From: Bradyrhizobium sp. AUGA SZCCT0283
GTDB lineage: Bacteria > Pseudomonadota > Alphaproteobacteria > Rhizobiales > Xanthobacteraceae
Direction of reading: 5' to 3'
Assembly: GCF_018130385.1 (NCBI RefSeq)
Contig: NZ_JAFCLU010000006.1
Span: forward strand, 186,001 to 250,000
DNA: 64,000 nt
Under the pieces are notes generated by a model, which ran no database searches, had not been told where the DNA came from, and saw nothing but the letters and a program-made list of their open reading frames with translations. Below, piece by piece: positions 43,069-51,568 of the stretch. Within the stretch, counting starts at the first letter, position 1; each line of letters opens with the position of its first letter. A program made the position numbers and the translations under genes.

Positions 43069-43161
43069 TAGGGTGGGCAAAGCGAAGCGTGCCCACCATT
43101 CCTCATAACGCGTGTGGATAGATGGTGGGCACGGCGCAAACGCGCCTTTGCCCACCCTACG
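43069..43161. repeat. palindromic repeat, CGTAGGGTGGGC family
   Basis: CGTAGGGTGGGCAAAGCG at the left matches GCGCCTTTGCCCACCCTACG at the right. GTGCCCACCAT/ATGGTGGGCAC form inner arms. It lies between the convergent enolase-superfamily gene and binding-protein gene and may end both transcripts. Confidence 0.88.
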
Positions 43162-43169
43162 CTCTCCAC

Positions 43170-44408
43170 TCAATTATCGTTCGGCGCTTTCGCGAACGCG
43201 CTCTCGATCACGTCGCCGATCGGCTGCCAGGAACTGCCGTCGAACTGCACCAGCCGCATCTGCTCGATCGGGTGGAAGTCGGCCGGGCCGGTGTTGATCG
43301 TAATTCCCGGCAGCGCTAACCCGCTCTGGTAATTCCTGAGCGACGCCGCCTGCCGCATGATGTTCTCGCGCGACAGGTCGTCGCCGCACTGGGTCAGGAC
43401 CTGAACCAGCGTTGCCGCCGCCGCATAGCCGAAGATGGCGTTGCCATCTTCCTTGTCGCCATCGGGGTAATATTTATCCATGAACGCCAGCCATTCATTG
43501 ATGGCGGGGTCTTCCTTCCAGGCGGCATCGCTGGCGTCCTTCAGGAACGAGGTGGAGATCACGCCGACGGAATTCTGAAGCCCCGCCGGCCTCAGCGCGT
43601 TCGCGATCGAAGCCGCCGCATTGACCAGCAACAACACTGGGTGCCAGCCCAGTTCGGCCGTTCTGCGGATGGCGCGCGCCGAGATCGGTGGCGCGCAATT
43701 GAGCACGAGCACTTCAGCGCCGGAGTTCTTGAGGATGTCAACCTGGGTATCGATCGACATGTCCGCATCGATGGCGATGTCTGCCACGATCATGTTGGCG
43801 GTGAGGCCGAGCCCCTCCTGCAATCCCCGGAACAGATCGCGGCCGAACTGATCGTTCTGCCAGAGCACGGCGATCTTCCTGCTCGGATAGGCGGCCTGGA
43901 TGTAATTGGCGTAGATCCGGCCCTCGGCACGGAACGTCGGCTGCCAGCCCATCGTCCACGGAAATCGCCTCGGATGCGCCCACTCCTCGTCGCCGGAAGC
44001 GACAAAGAGCTGCGGGATACCCCTCTCATTGAGATAGGTGCGCGTCGCCAGATTGCTCGGCGTGCCGAACGATCCGAACATCAGGTGCACGCGCTCCTGC
44101 TCGACCAGTTCGCTTGTGTGCTCGACCGCCGTTCTCGGATTCGAGCTGTCGTCGCGCGAGATGAACCTGATCTTGCGCCCATTGATGCCGCCGCGCTCAT
44201 TGATCATGTCGAAATAGGCGGCTTCCGCCCTTCCGATCGAAGCGAACGCGGCCAGCGGCCCGGTATAGGGCATGATGTTGCCGATGCGGATTTCGGTGTC
44301 GGTCACGCCGGCAGCCTGGGCCGGCTGCAGGGCGGCCAAGGCGACTACCAACATTGCGACGACGGGATACAGCGCCAGTCTGGCTTTTGTTATTATTTGC
44401 ATCAACAT
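43170..44408 (-). CDS. branched-chain-type ABC substrate-binding protein (orphan)
   Basis: 412 residues. A signal peptide (LALYPVVAMLVVALAALQPA, cleaved at AQAA) is followed by EIRIGNIMPYTGPLAAFASI and DMINERGGINGRKIRF, the LivJ/LivK-type receptor signature. The C-terminal part is typical of receptors for aromatic or amide ligands. No permease or ATPase gene accompanies it, so it must use a transporter encoded elsewhere, or sense a ligand. The ATG at 44408 follows GAGG; upstream lies a long perfect hairpin. Confidence 0.87.
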   Translation of the reverse strand: MLMQIITKARLALYPVVAMLVVALAALQPAQAAGVTDTEIRIGNIMPYTGPLAAFASIGRAEAAYFDMINERGGINGRKIRFISRDDSSNPRTAVEHTSELVEQERVHLMFGSFGTPSNLATRTYLNERGIPQLFVASGDEEWAHPRRFPWTMGWQPTFRAEGRIYANYIQAAYPSRKIAVLWQNDQFGRDLFRGLQEGLGLTANMIVADIAIDADMSIDTQVDILKNSGAEVLVLNCAPPISARAIRRTAELGWHPVLLLVNAAASIANALRPAGLQNSVGVISTSFLKDASDAAWKEDPAINEWLAFMDKYYPDGDKEDGNAIFGYAAAATLVQVLTQCGDDLSRENIMRQAASLRNYQSGLALPGITINTGPADFHPIEQMRLVQFDGSSWQPIGDVIESAFAKAPNDN

Positions 44409-44507
44409 GGCCTCGAACGCCAAGCTACCAGGAGCTTGTGACGCCAACCCAGCGGCCACGATAATAGCCCGCCAAATCGGGTTGTTGAAATCAAATATTG
44501 GGCAGGC

Positions 44508-44589
44508 CGTAGGATGGGTGGAGCGAAGCGATACCCATCCTGACAACGCACGAAGTTGATGGGTATCGCTTCGCTCCACCCATCCTACG
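44508..44589. repeat. perfect 32-base-pair palindrome
   Basis: Arms 44508-44539 and 44558-44589 are perfectly complementary over 32 bases (starting CGTAGGATGGGTGGAGCG), with an 18-base loop. It ends nine bases before the hyuA stop codon and is about 100 bases upstream of the orphan binding-protein start. Same family as 48342-48427 and 49786-49848. Confidence 0.95.
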
Positions 44590-44597
44590 ATTCGTCG

Positions 44598-46643
44598 TCA
44601 CCGCAGCTCGATATCCAGCCATCCCAACGCATTGACCGTGACGCGGTCGCCGGTATCGACCAGCACGGTCGTGGTCTCGGCCTCGATGATGGCGGGACCG
44701 GCCAGGGTGTGGCCCGGCTGCAGCGCATCGAGCGCATAGACCGGGACTTCGCGCCAACCGTCGAAGAAGGCCTGCCGCTTACCGCGTGGCGAACAGGCGC
44801 TGGATGCCGCGGCCTCTCGCGCGCCCTCATCCAGCCGCGCCACTTCGCCGACGGCGGCGACGCGGGCGTTGACGAACACGACCTCCTGGCCGCGCGAGGC
44901 GTAGGTGTACAATTCCTCGTGCCTGACGTGAAAGCGATCCTCGATGCGGTCGACGAGATCGGCGGCGTTCCAGTCGAGGCCATCAAGCGAGACGTCGATC
45001 TCAAAGATCTGCTCGCCGTAGCGCATCTCCGCGGAACGCTCGATTGAAATCTTTCCGTTGAACCACGAACGAAGCCGGCCGGCGGCCTGCTGTTCCAGCC
45101 CGGCAAAGAGTTCGCGCACTTCATCGGCGGTGATGCGCAGGGCTGCGCCATAATGCGTGCGGCTGACTTCGTAGCGGAGGTCGCTGGTCAGCATGCCCCA
45201 GGCCGACAGTACGGAGGCCACCGTCGGCACGATGATGCGCTTGATTTCGAGTTCGCGCGCGACTTCCGCCGCATGCAAGCCCGCCGCGCCACCGAAACTC
45301 AAGAGCGCAAATTTCCGGGGATCGACGCCGCGGCGCAGCGTCATCAAGCGGATGCCGTCGGCCATGTTCAGATTGATCATGCGGTAGATGCCGGCGGCGG
45401 CCTCCACGTGCGACAGATCCATCGACTTGGCGATGCGGTCGACGGCGGCCTCCGAGGCAGCACGATCGAGCGGACGCTTTCCGCCCATGAAGGCGGCAGC
45501 GTCGAGATAACCGAGCACGACATTGGCGTCGGTGACGGTCGCAGCCAAGCCGCCATTGCCGTAGCAGGCCGGGCCCGGCACCGAGCCCGCGCTTTCCGGC
45601 CCGACCCGCAGCGTGCGGCTGGCATCGACGCTCGCGATCGAGCCGCCGCCGGCCGCAATGCTCGCGATATCGAGGCTGCGCAGCGCGATGCGCTGGCCGG
45701 CCAGCATGCCGTCGGCGGATAGCGAGGCCTGCCCGCCTGAGATCAGCGAGATGTCGGTAGAGGTGCCGCCCATGTCGAACGGCACGAGGTCGGGAATGCC
45801 GACCAGATCGGCACAGCGCCGGCCGCCAGACATGCCGCCCGCGGGCCCCGACAGCACCGTGCCTGCGGCCAGCCGCGAGGCCTCCTCGACAGGAGCCATG
45901 CCGCCATGCGACAGCACGACAAAGAGGCTGCCCTTGAAGCCGGCCTCGCCAAGCCGCGCCTCGAGGCTGGTGAGGTAGCGCCGCACGATCGGTTCGACAT
46001 AGGCGTTTACGATCGTGGTGGAGACGCGCTCATATTCCTTGATCTGCGGCAGCACGTCGCTGGAGCGCGAGACGCTGATGCCGGGCAGTTCGCGCCGCAG
46101 CCGCTCGACGGCGGCGAGTTCATGCACGGGATTGAGATAGGAATGCAGAAAACACACGGCGACCGACGTCGCGCCTGATTGTTTGATGGCGGCAATCGCA
46201 TCGTCGAGTGAGGCCGCATCCAGCGGAATCAAAACCTCGCCATTGGCCTTCAGCCGCTCTCTGACGCCGAAGCGCCGTTCGCGCGGCACCAGCGGCTCCG
46301 GCGGCGGCGAGCGCAGGTCGTAGCGATCAGGCTTCAGTCCCTCGCGCATTTCGATGACGTCGCGATGGCCTTCGGTGGTGAGCAGCGCGACTTTTGCGCC
46401 CTTGCGCTCCAGCAGCGCATTGGTGGCGACGGTGGTGCCGTGAACCAGCCGGTCGGTCGCGGCGAGCATCTCCGCGCGCGTCACGTTCAGCCGCCGCGCC
46501 AGTTCTTCCAGACCCGCCATCACGCCGAGCGATTGATCCGCCGGCGTCGATGGCGATTTTGCAAATACCGTCCGCCCGCTCTCGTCTGTGGCGACGAGAT
46601 CGGTGTAGGTCCCGCCGACGTCAACGCCTATCCTGAACATCAT
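44598..46643 (-). CDS. hyuA: hydantoinase/oxoprolinase family subunit A (HyuA)
   Basis: 681 residues. The ATP-binding actin-like fold opens MMFRIGVDVGGTYTDLVATD; LVHGTTVATNALLERKGA, FDMGGTSTDISLI, VGPESAGSVPGPACYGNGG and LLSFGGAAGLHAAEVA are HyuA hallmarks. The A subunit uses ATP to activate a cyclic amide or a ketone (N-methylhydantoin, 5-oxoproline or acetone type). The ATG overlaps the hyuB stop by four bases. Substrate unknown; the neighbouring receptor may import it. Confidence 0.9.
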   Translation of the reverse strand: MMFRIGVDVGGTYTDLVATDESGRTVFAKSPSTPADQSLGVMAGLEELARRLNVTRAEMLAATDRLVHGTTVATNALLERKGAKVALLTTEGHRDVIEMREGLKPDRYDLRSPPPEPLVPRERRFGVRERLKANGEVLIPLDAASLDDAIAAIKQSGATSVAVCFLHSYLNPVHELAAVERLRRELPGISVSRSSDVLPQIKEYERVSTTIVNAYVEPIVRRYLTSLEARLGEAGFKGSLFVVLSHGGMAPVEEASRLAAGTVLSGPAGGMSGGRRCADLVGIPDLVPFDMGGTSTDISLISGGQASLSADGMLAGQRIALRSLDIASIAAGGGSIASVDASRTLRVGPESAGSVPGPACYGNGGLAATVTDANVVLGYLDAAAFMGGKRPLDRAASEAAVDRIAKSMDLSHVEAAAGIYRMINLNMADGIRLMTLRRGVDPRKFALLSFGGAAGLHAAEVARELEIKRIIVPTVASVLSAWGMLTSDLRYEVSRTHYGAALRITADEVRELFAGLEQQAAGRLRSWFNGKISIERSAEMRYGEQIFEIDVSLDGLDWNAADLVDRIEDRFHVRHEELYTYASRGQEVVFVNARVAAVGEVARLDEGAREAAASSACSPRGKRQAFFDGWREVPVYALDALQPGHTLAGPAIIEAETTTVLVDTGDRVTVNALGWLDIELR

Positions 46644-48307
46644 GAGGACGCCTGCTCGGCTGCGACGTCCGTCAGGCCCTGCTCGCGGTCGCGTCGGCGG
46701 GCTTCTTCCGTTCGCTTCGCAGGCGGCCCCCAACCACCGCCGCCCGAGGAACGTATCTCGAGGCAGTCGCCGGGGCGCAATTCGATGCCGACTTCCTTGG
46801 TGCGCAGCACGCGCGGCGCGCGGCCCTCGGACAGCAGGCGATAGTGATGCGGCTTGCCGTCCTCGCCGCCGAGCATGCCGCAGGGACCGTGGCGCGCGCC
46901 GTCGCCCGCGGTGTTGCCTTTTGCGATCTTCTCGGTCTCCAGCACCAGATCGAGGGACACGCCGAGGCCGCCGCGAAACTGGCCGTCGCCGCCGGAGCCG
47001 GGGCGGAATTCATGCATCCGGAAATGCAGGGGAAAGCGCACTTCGGCCACTTCGAGACTGCCGAACTTCAGCCCGCCGACGGAGTGCCATTCGCCGATCG
47101 ACGACCAGCCGTCGCCACCCGACGACGCGCCACCGCCGGGCCGCGCCTGGAACAGGTGCCAGATGAAATTCCTGCCGGTGCGCGGGTCTTCGCCCTGGAT
47201 CGCGATCCGGAATCTGCGGCTCCAGCCGGCCATCGCGCGCTGTGGACACGACGCCGACAACGCCTTCACGATCGCTTCGACGATTTCATTCGAGGGATGG
47301 CTGGTGCACAGCGTCACCGGCCGGCCTGGGTCGGCCCACACCACCGTGCCCTGTTTGGCGACCACCTTCAGCGGCCGCAGCGCGCCGGTGTTTTTTGGGA
47401 TTTCGGCGTCGATCAGATAGGCAAAGGCCATCGCGACCGCCGCCTGCATGTTGGCATGCGAGGAATTTACAAAGCTGGTGGATTGCGGATCGGAGTCGGA
47501 GAGATCGACCTCGACGTCGCTGCCCTTCTTGGTTACCTTCGCGGCAATGCGGATGTCGGTGCGGCCGTGGCCGTCATCGTCGAGGAACGCCTCGCCGTGG
47601 AACACGCCGTCCTTCCAGGTCGAGACCACGGCTCTCGTCTGCTGCTCCGTTGCGTCGAGGATCGCCTCGACCGCGGCTTCGACCACCGGCGCACCGAATT
47701 CGGCAAACAGCCGCGACAGCCGCCGCTCGCCGAGATGCGCCGCGCCGAGCATCGCAGCAAGGTCGCCGCGGAATTCGCGGGGGTTGCGGATGTTCAGCGC
47801 CAAGAGATCGAGCAGATCGTCGCGCAGCTTGCCGGCCTCATAGAGTTTGATCGGCGGAACGCGCAGGCCTTCCTGATAGATCTCGGTGGCGGCGGGGTTA
47901 TAGGCGCCATGGGTGGCGCCGCCGATGTCGCTCTGATGCGCGCGCACGATGGTCCAGAGCAGACGCTTGTCACCGGCGAAGACCGGCACGAAGGCGGTCA
48001 GATCGGGCAGATGGCTGCCGCCGTGATAGGGATCGTTGAGCAGGATGACGTCGCCCCGCTGCACGTCCTTGAACCGCTCCTCGACCGCGAGCGTCGCCCA
48101 GGGCAGCGCGCCGACGTGAACCGGCAGATGATCTGCCTGCGCGATCAGCCTTGCGCCGGTGTCGCAGATCGCCAGCGAAAAATCGCGGCTGGAATTGAGG
48201 ATCTGTGAATAAGAGGTGCGAAGCATGGCCTCGCCCATCTCCTTCACGATCGAACTGAGTCGGTGCTGGACGACGGACCGCGTGATGGGATCGATCTTGG
48301 CGGACAT
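46640..48307 (-). CDS. hyuB: hydantoinase/oxoprolinase family subunit B (HyuB)
   Basis: 555 residues, beginning MSAKIDPITRSVVQHRLSSI. The usual features are present: AMLRTSYSQILNSSRDFSLA, LNDPYHGGSHLPDLT, QSDIGGATHGAYNPAATEIYQEG, and near the end FRGGLGVSLDLV and RSSGGGGWGPP. It forms the catalytic complex with HyuA. The ATG at 48307 lies in a run following a palindromic repeat that separates it from the aminotransferase gene. Confidence 0.9.
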   Translation of the reverse strand: MSAKIDPITRSVVQHRLSSIVKEMGEAMLRTSYSQILNSSRDFSLAICDTGARLIAQADHLPVHVGALPWATLAVEERFKDVQRGDVILLNDPYHGGSHLPDLTAFVPVFAGDKRLLWTIVRAHQSDIGGATHGAYNPAATEIYQEGLRVPPIKLYEAGKLRDDLLDLLALNIRNPREFRGDLAAMLGAAHLGERRLSRLFAEFGAPVVEAAVEAILDATEQQTRAVVSTWKDGVFHGEAFLDDDGHGRTDIRIAAKVTKKGSDVEVDLSDSDPQSTSFVNSSHANMQAAVAMAFAYLIDAEIPKNTGALRPLKVVAKQGTVVWADPGRPVTLCTSHPSNEIVEAIVKALSASCPQRAMAGWSRRFRIAIQGEDPRTGRNFIWHLFQARPGGGASSGGDGWSSIGEWHSVGGLKFGSLEVAEVRFPLHFRMHEFRPGSGGDGQFRGGLGVSLDLVLETEKIAKGNTAGDGARHGPCGMLGGEDGKPHHYRLLSEGRAPRVLRTKEVGIELRPGDCLEIRSSGGGGWGPPAKRTEEARRRDREQGLTDVAAEQASS

Positions 48308-48341
48308 TCTTCTGTTCTTGCTTACCCGTTCTTGTGCAGTT

Positions 48342-48427
48342 CGTAGGATGGGTTGAGCTCTTGCGAAACCCTTCACTATCACGCGTCGCAGCTGATGGGT
48401 ATCGCTTGCGCTCCACCTATCCTGCGA
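48342..48427. repeat. degenerate palindromic repeat, CGTAGGATGGGT family
   Basis: Left arm CGTAGGATGGGTTGAGC, right arm ATGGGTATCGCTTGCGCTCC followed by ACCTATCCTGCG. It resembles the perfect copy at 44508-44589 with several mismatches. Confidence 0.75.
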
Positions 48428-48433
48428 GGCCAA

Positions 48434-49750
48434 TCAGAGCGTGCCTGCGACTTCCTCGAGCGCGCCCGACGCCGCATCGATGATCGCATGTATATCAGCA
48501 TCCGTCATCGGGGTCGACAATGCCATCAATCCGTAGCCTGCGGCCAGCACGCCGCGATTGAGCAGCGCGCGCGAGAACACCGACTGACGCCGCGCTTCCT
48601 CTTCGGTCAGATAGGCCGAGCGATAGTCGCGGATCGGGCGATCGGCGAAGTGAATCTTCAAGAGCGAACCAAGGCCGACGGTACCGCCGGGCACGCCGTG
48701 GCGCTTGAACGCGTCGTCGATGCCGTCGCGAACCGCCTCGCCCATCGCATCGAGACGCGCAAAGGCCGCGTCGTCGAGCAGCTCCATCGCAGCGATCCCT
48801 GCGCGCATCGTCACGGGATTGGCGGAGAACGTGCCGCCATGCGGCAGCGCCGGCTTGCCCGGGCGCGGATCGAACACCGCCATGACTTCCCTGCGGCCGC
48901 CGATCGCGCCGACCGGAAAACCGCCGCCGATGATCTTGCCGAGCGTGGTCAGATCAGGGTCGATATTCCAGATGCCCTGCGCGCCGCGATAGCCGAGGCG
49001 GAACGTGATGACCTCGTCGAAGATGAGCAGCGCACCGACCTCGCGGGTGACCTTTCGCAGCGCCTCCAGATAGGCCCGGTCCGCCGGCGCGAGACCGGCA
49101 CGGTTGGGCATGGGATCGACCAGCACGCAGGCGAGCTCTGGCCCGTGCTCGCGGATCAGGCTGACGGCGGCTTCCGCGTCGTTGAAGGGAATAGTGACGA
49201 CGTCGGCCAGCACATTGTCAGGCGTGCCCCTGGCATAGGCCACCGAGACCGGCGCGTTGCGGCCCCAGGTTTCCGGTGCCGGATCGAGGCTCACTTCGGC
49301 ATAGTCATAGGAGCCGTGATAGGCGCCCTCGCATTTGGCGATCTTGGGGCGGCCGGTATGCGCCCGCGCCGCCTTCAGCGCCATCATCACAGCCTCGGTG
49401 CCGGAATTGGCGAACCTCACTTGCTCGACCGACGGCAGGCGCGAGACCAGCAATTCGGCGAGATCGACCTCGGAGGCGGTCGGCAGGCCGAACGCTGATC
49501 CCAGCGCCAGTTGCGCGGTCGCCGCTTTGATCAGGGCGGGATGGGCGTGGCCGTGAATCTGCGACGTGAAATTGTTGATGCAGTCGATGTAGACGTTGCC
49601 GTCGATATCCCAGACCCGGCAGCCCTCGCCGCGTGCGGCGTAAATCGGATAGGGCTTCATGAACACGGTGGTGCGGGTGTTGCCGCCGGGCAGGCTCGCC
49701 AGCGCGCGGTCGTACATTTTTTGCGATGACGAATTCGGGTCCGGGTACAT
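48434..49750 (-). CDS. class III PLP aminotransferase / glutamate-1-semialdehyde aminomutase-like
   Basis: 438 residues. LASLPGGNTRTTVFMKPYPI at the start, YIDCINNFTSQIHGHAHPA, FANSGTEAVMMALKAARAHTG and FDEVITFRLGYRGAQG are found, and the PLP lysine lies in TTLGKIIGGGFPVGA. This places it in the HemL-like branch of class III. The true HemL of alphaproteobacteria is not expected, as they make 5-aminolevulinate by HemA, so a catabolic aminotransferase or aminomutase is more likely. The ATG at 49750 has GGAAG upstream. On the same strand as hyuB but separated by a repeat. Confidence 0.85.
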   Translation of the reverse strand: MYPDPNSSSQKMYDRALASLPGGNTRTTVFMKPYPIYAARGEGCRVWDIDGNVYIDCINNFTSQIHGHAHPALIKAATAQLALGSAFGLPTASEVDLAELLVSRLPSVEQVRFANSGTEAVMMALKAARAHTGRPKIAKCEGAYHGSYDYAEVSLDPAPETWGRNAPVSVAYARGTPDNVLADVVTIPFNDAEAAVSLIREHGPELACVLVDPMPNRAGLAPADRAYLEALRKVTREVGALLIFDEVITFRLGYRGAQGIWNIDPDLTTLGKIIGGGFPVGAIGGRREVMAVFDPRPGKPALPHGGTFSANPVTMRAGIAAMELLDDAAFARLDAMGEAVRDGIDDAFKRHGVPGGTVGLGSLLKIHFADRPIRDYRSAYLTEEEARRQSVFSRALLNRGVLAAGYGLMALSTPMTDADIHAIIDAASGALEEVAGTL

Positions 49751-49785
49751 GCGGGCTTCCAGGAAAGATGGAATTCGGTCCCGAT

Positions 49786-49848
49786 CGTAGGATAGGTTGA
49801 GCCCTTGTGAAACCCATCGCCCCGGGAACGGGCATCGATGGGTATCAA
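49786..49848. repeat. partial copy of the CGTAGGATGGGT repeat
   Basis: CGTAGGATAGGTTGAGCCC on the left and GGGCATCGATGGGTATCAA on the right. The right arm stops short, as the SDR gene begins 32 bases later. It lies in the divergent region of the aminotransferase and SDR genes. Confidence 0.65.
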
Positions 49849-49880
49849 GCGGCGCTGAAGACCGCGACAGGGAGAACGAC

Positions 49881-50660
49881 ATGAACGTCACGATGAAGGA
49901 TCGCGTCGCCGCCGTCACCGGCGGCAGCAAGGGCATTGGGCTCGCCGTCGCGCGGCGATTTGCAGCCTCCGGCGCCAGGGTGGCGATCCTGGCGCGGGGC
50001 GCGCAGGACCTGAAGGCGGCGCGGGAACTGCTCGCCAGGGACGGCCTCGAGGTCCGCGACTACGTCTGCGACGTCTCGAAGGCATCGGACATTGCGAAGG
50101 CGCATGAGAAGATCACGGCCGATCTCGGTGGCATCGACATCCTCGTCAACAACGCCGGCACGGCGCGGACGATGGCGTTCGAGAACATCTCCGACGAGGC
50201 CTGGCAGGAAGACCTCGACCTCAAACTGTTTGCCGCGATCCGCTTCTCCAGGCTGGTCTGGCCGGGCATGAAGGCGCGCAAATGGGGCCGCATCATCAAC
50301 GTGCTCAATACCTACGCCAAGGCGCCGGCCGCATCCTCGGCGCCCACCTCGGTGTCGCGGGCGGCCGGGATGGCGCTGACCAAGGTGATGGCGAACGAAG
50401 GCGGCGAGCACAACATTCTGGTCAATGCCATGCTGGTCGGCCTGATCATGAGCGATCAATGGGTGAAGCGGCACGCGGCGCAGGCGCCGGACATGGATTT
50501 CGAGGTGTTTGCGAAAAACCTCGCCAAGGGCACCCCGCTGGGGCGCATCGGCACGGCGGAGGAATTCGCCAACATGGCGTGTTTCCTCGCCTCCGAGCAG
50601 GGATCGTTCATCACCGGCACCGCCATCAATGTCGATGGCGGCCGTTCGCCGGTGGTGTAG
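49881..50660 (+). CDS. short-chain dehydrogenase homologue lacking the usual catalytic residues
   Basis: 259 residues with an intact Rossmann start (VAAVTGGSKGIGLAVARRFA), the structural LVNNAGTA and a C-terminal GTAINVDGGRSPVV. Aligning by the normal spacing, the Asn-Ser-Tyr-Lys tetrad positions read K115, N143, T156 and R160 (APTSVSRAAGMALTK where YxxxK is expected). It may bind a nucleotide but not reduce ketones in the usual way, or belong to a divergent subfamily. The ATG at 49881 follows GGGAGAACGAC. Divergent from the aminotransferase gene. Confidence 0.85.
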   Translation: MNVTMKDRVAAVTGGSKGIGLAVARRFAASGARVAILARGAQDLKAARELLARDGLEVRDYVCDVSKASDIAKAHEKITADLGGIDILVNNAGTARTMAFENISDEAWQEDLDLKLFAAIRFSRLVWPGMKARKWGRIINVLNTYAKAPAASSAPTSVSRAAGMALTKVMANEGGEHNILVNAMLVGLIMSDQWVKRHAAQAPDMDFEVFAKNLAKGTPLGRIGTAEEFANMACFLASEQGSFITGTAINVDGGRSPVV

Positions 50661-50679
50661 TGGCCTTGCAGCACCGTGG

Positions 50680-50779
50680 CTTCATCCTTCGAGACGCCGC
50701 TGTGAGGCTCCTCAGGATGAGGTCTAGCTAAGGGGTCTCATGGTGAGGAGCGCGGCAAAGCCGCGCGTCTCGAACCATG
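50680..50779. repeat. intergenic repeat, TTCATCCTTCGAGACG family
   Basis: Second copy of the 41630-41726 element. CTTCATCCTTCGAGACGCCG starts it and GCGCGTCTCGAACCATG ends it; GGTGAGGAGCGCGGCAAAGC is identical inside. It follows the SDR stop by about 20 bases. Confidence 0.87.
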
Positions 50780-50804
50780 AGCGGGCACGGTGCCCCCCGC
50801 GAGA

Positions 50805-50840
50805 CAAAAAGGCCCCCGTTGCCGAAGGCCTTTTCGCTTT
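50805..50840 (-). terminator. rho-independent terminator of the HU gene
   Basis: On the minus strand AAAAGGCC and GGCCTTTTT form an A/T-flanked stem around a loop of about 12 bases and end in a T-run. It sits directly after the HU stop codon, so it is a clear intrinsic terminator. Confidence 0.85.
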
Positions 50841-50842
50841 TC

Positions 50843-51142
50843 TTAAACCGCGTCCTTGGCGGCCTTGACCGGGCGGGCCCGGACGATCTTGCGGGCCGGC
50901 TTGGCCTTGAACATCATTTCTTCGCCCGTGAAGGGGTTGGTGCCCTTCCGAGCCTTGGTCGCGGGCTTCTTGACCACGACGAACTTCGCGAAGCCGGGGA
51001 CGAGGAACACCCCGTTCTTCTTGAGCTCCTTGTGGCCAACGTCAACGAGCGTGTCCATCACGTTCTTGACTTCCTTCTTCGAAACTTCGGTGGTGGTCGC
51101 GATCTTTTCGATCAGCTGCGACTTAGACATTTGGGTAGCCAT
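50843..51142 (-). CDS. HU family DNA-binding protein
   Basis: 99 residues, a nucleoid protein that bends DNA as a dimer. MSKSQLIEKIATTTEVSKKEV forms the helical half, followed by the FAKFVVVKKPATKARKGTNPFTGEE arm region with the conserved N-P intercalating residues (TNPFTGE), and a Lys/Ala/Arg-rich tail (ARKIVRARPVKAAKDAV). The basic tail is slightly longer than in classical HU (about 90 residues). The ATG at 51142 follows GGAG. Confidence 0.9.
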   Translation of the reverse strand: MATQMSKSQLIEKIATTTEVSKKEVKNVMDTLVDVGHKELKKNGVFLVPGFAKFVVVKKPATKARKGTNPFTGEEMMFKAKPARKIVRARPVKAAKDAV

Positions 51143-51568
51143 GGTTGCTCCATTGATTCTGGCACAGGCGACGATATGGCGGAAACCGCCTAAAAAACAG
51201 GGTTTCCGACATTCTGCACAGCTATCTCGCTAGTCGAGTTGAACTGATTCGTCCAATTTTGGCTGGTTTTTAGGCCTCCGAAGCTGTGCGGAGCCTATTT
51301 TTAGGGGGAATCCGCCGCTCCAGCGGGCCTCTTTCCGGACAATCTCAGACTGCCACCCGGCCCGTGCCTCTATTCAGACGGGCCTTGAGTTCGCCCGCCA
51401 GCGAAAAAACGGGCAGGCCGATTACGCGCTGAGCACGTTGTTTTCAGAAAGGATTTTCCGCCTCACCTCGCGATTAGAAAATGACTCGCGTTCCCGTTCC
51501 AGCGTAACATCGCTCGCAAGGCGGACGTCTGAATGGTCCGCCATCAATATTGTGTCCGGAGACTTCGC
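51143..51568. other. 426-base intergenic region between divergent hupB-type and dpp-type genes
   Basis: No gene seen. The left part, richer in A and T, must hold the HU promoter. An imperfect hairpin (AGGCCTCCG / CGGAGCCT, 51272-51296) is flanked by T-runs on both sides. From about 51310 the sequence is GC-rich without clear repeats. A ribosome-binding site GGAG for the dpp-type receptor lies at 51558-51561. Confidence 0.5.

Noticed and set aside
48434..49750. True glutamate-1-semialdehyde aminomutase (HemL) for tetrapyrrole synthesis
   Set aside because: Alphaproteobacteria make 5-aminolevulinate from glycine and succinyl-CoA, and the neighbours are catabolic; a HemL-like aminotransferase is more likely.
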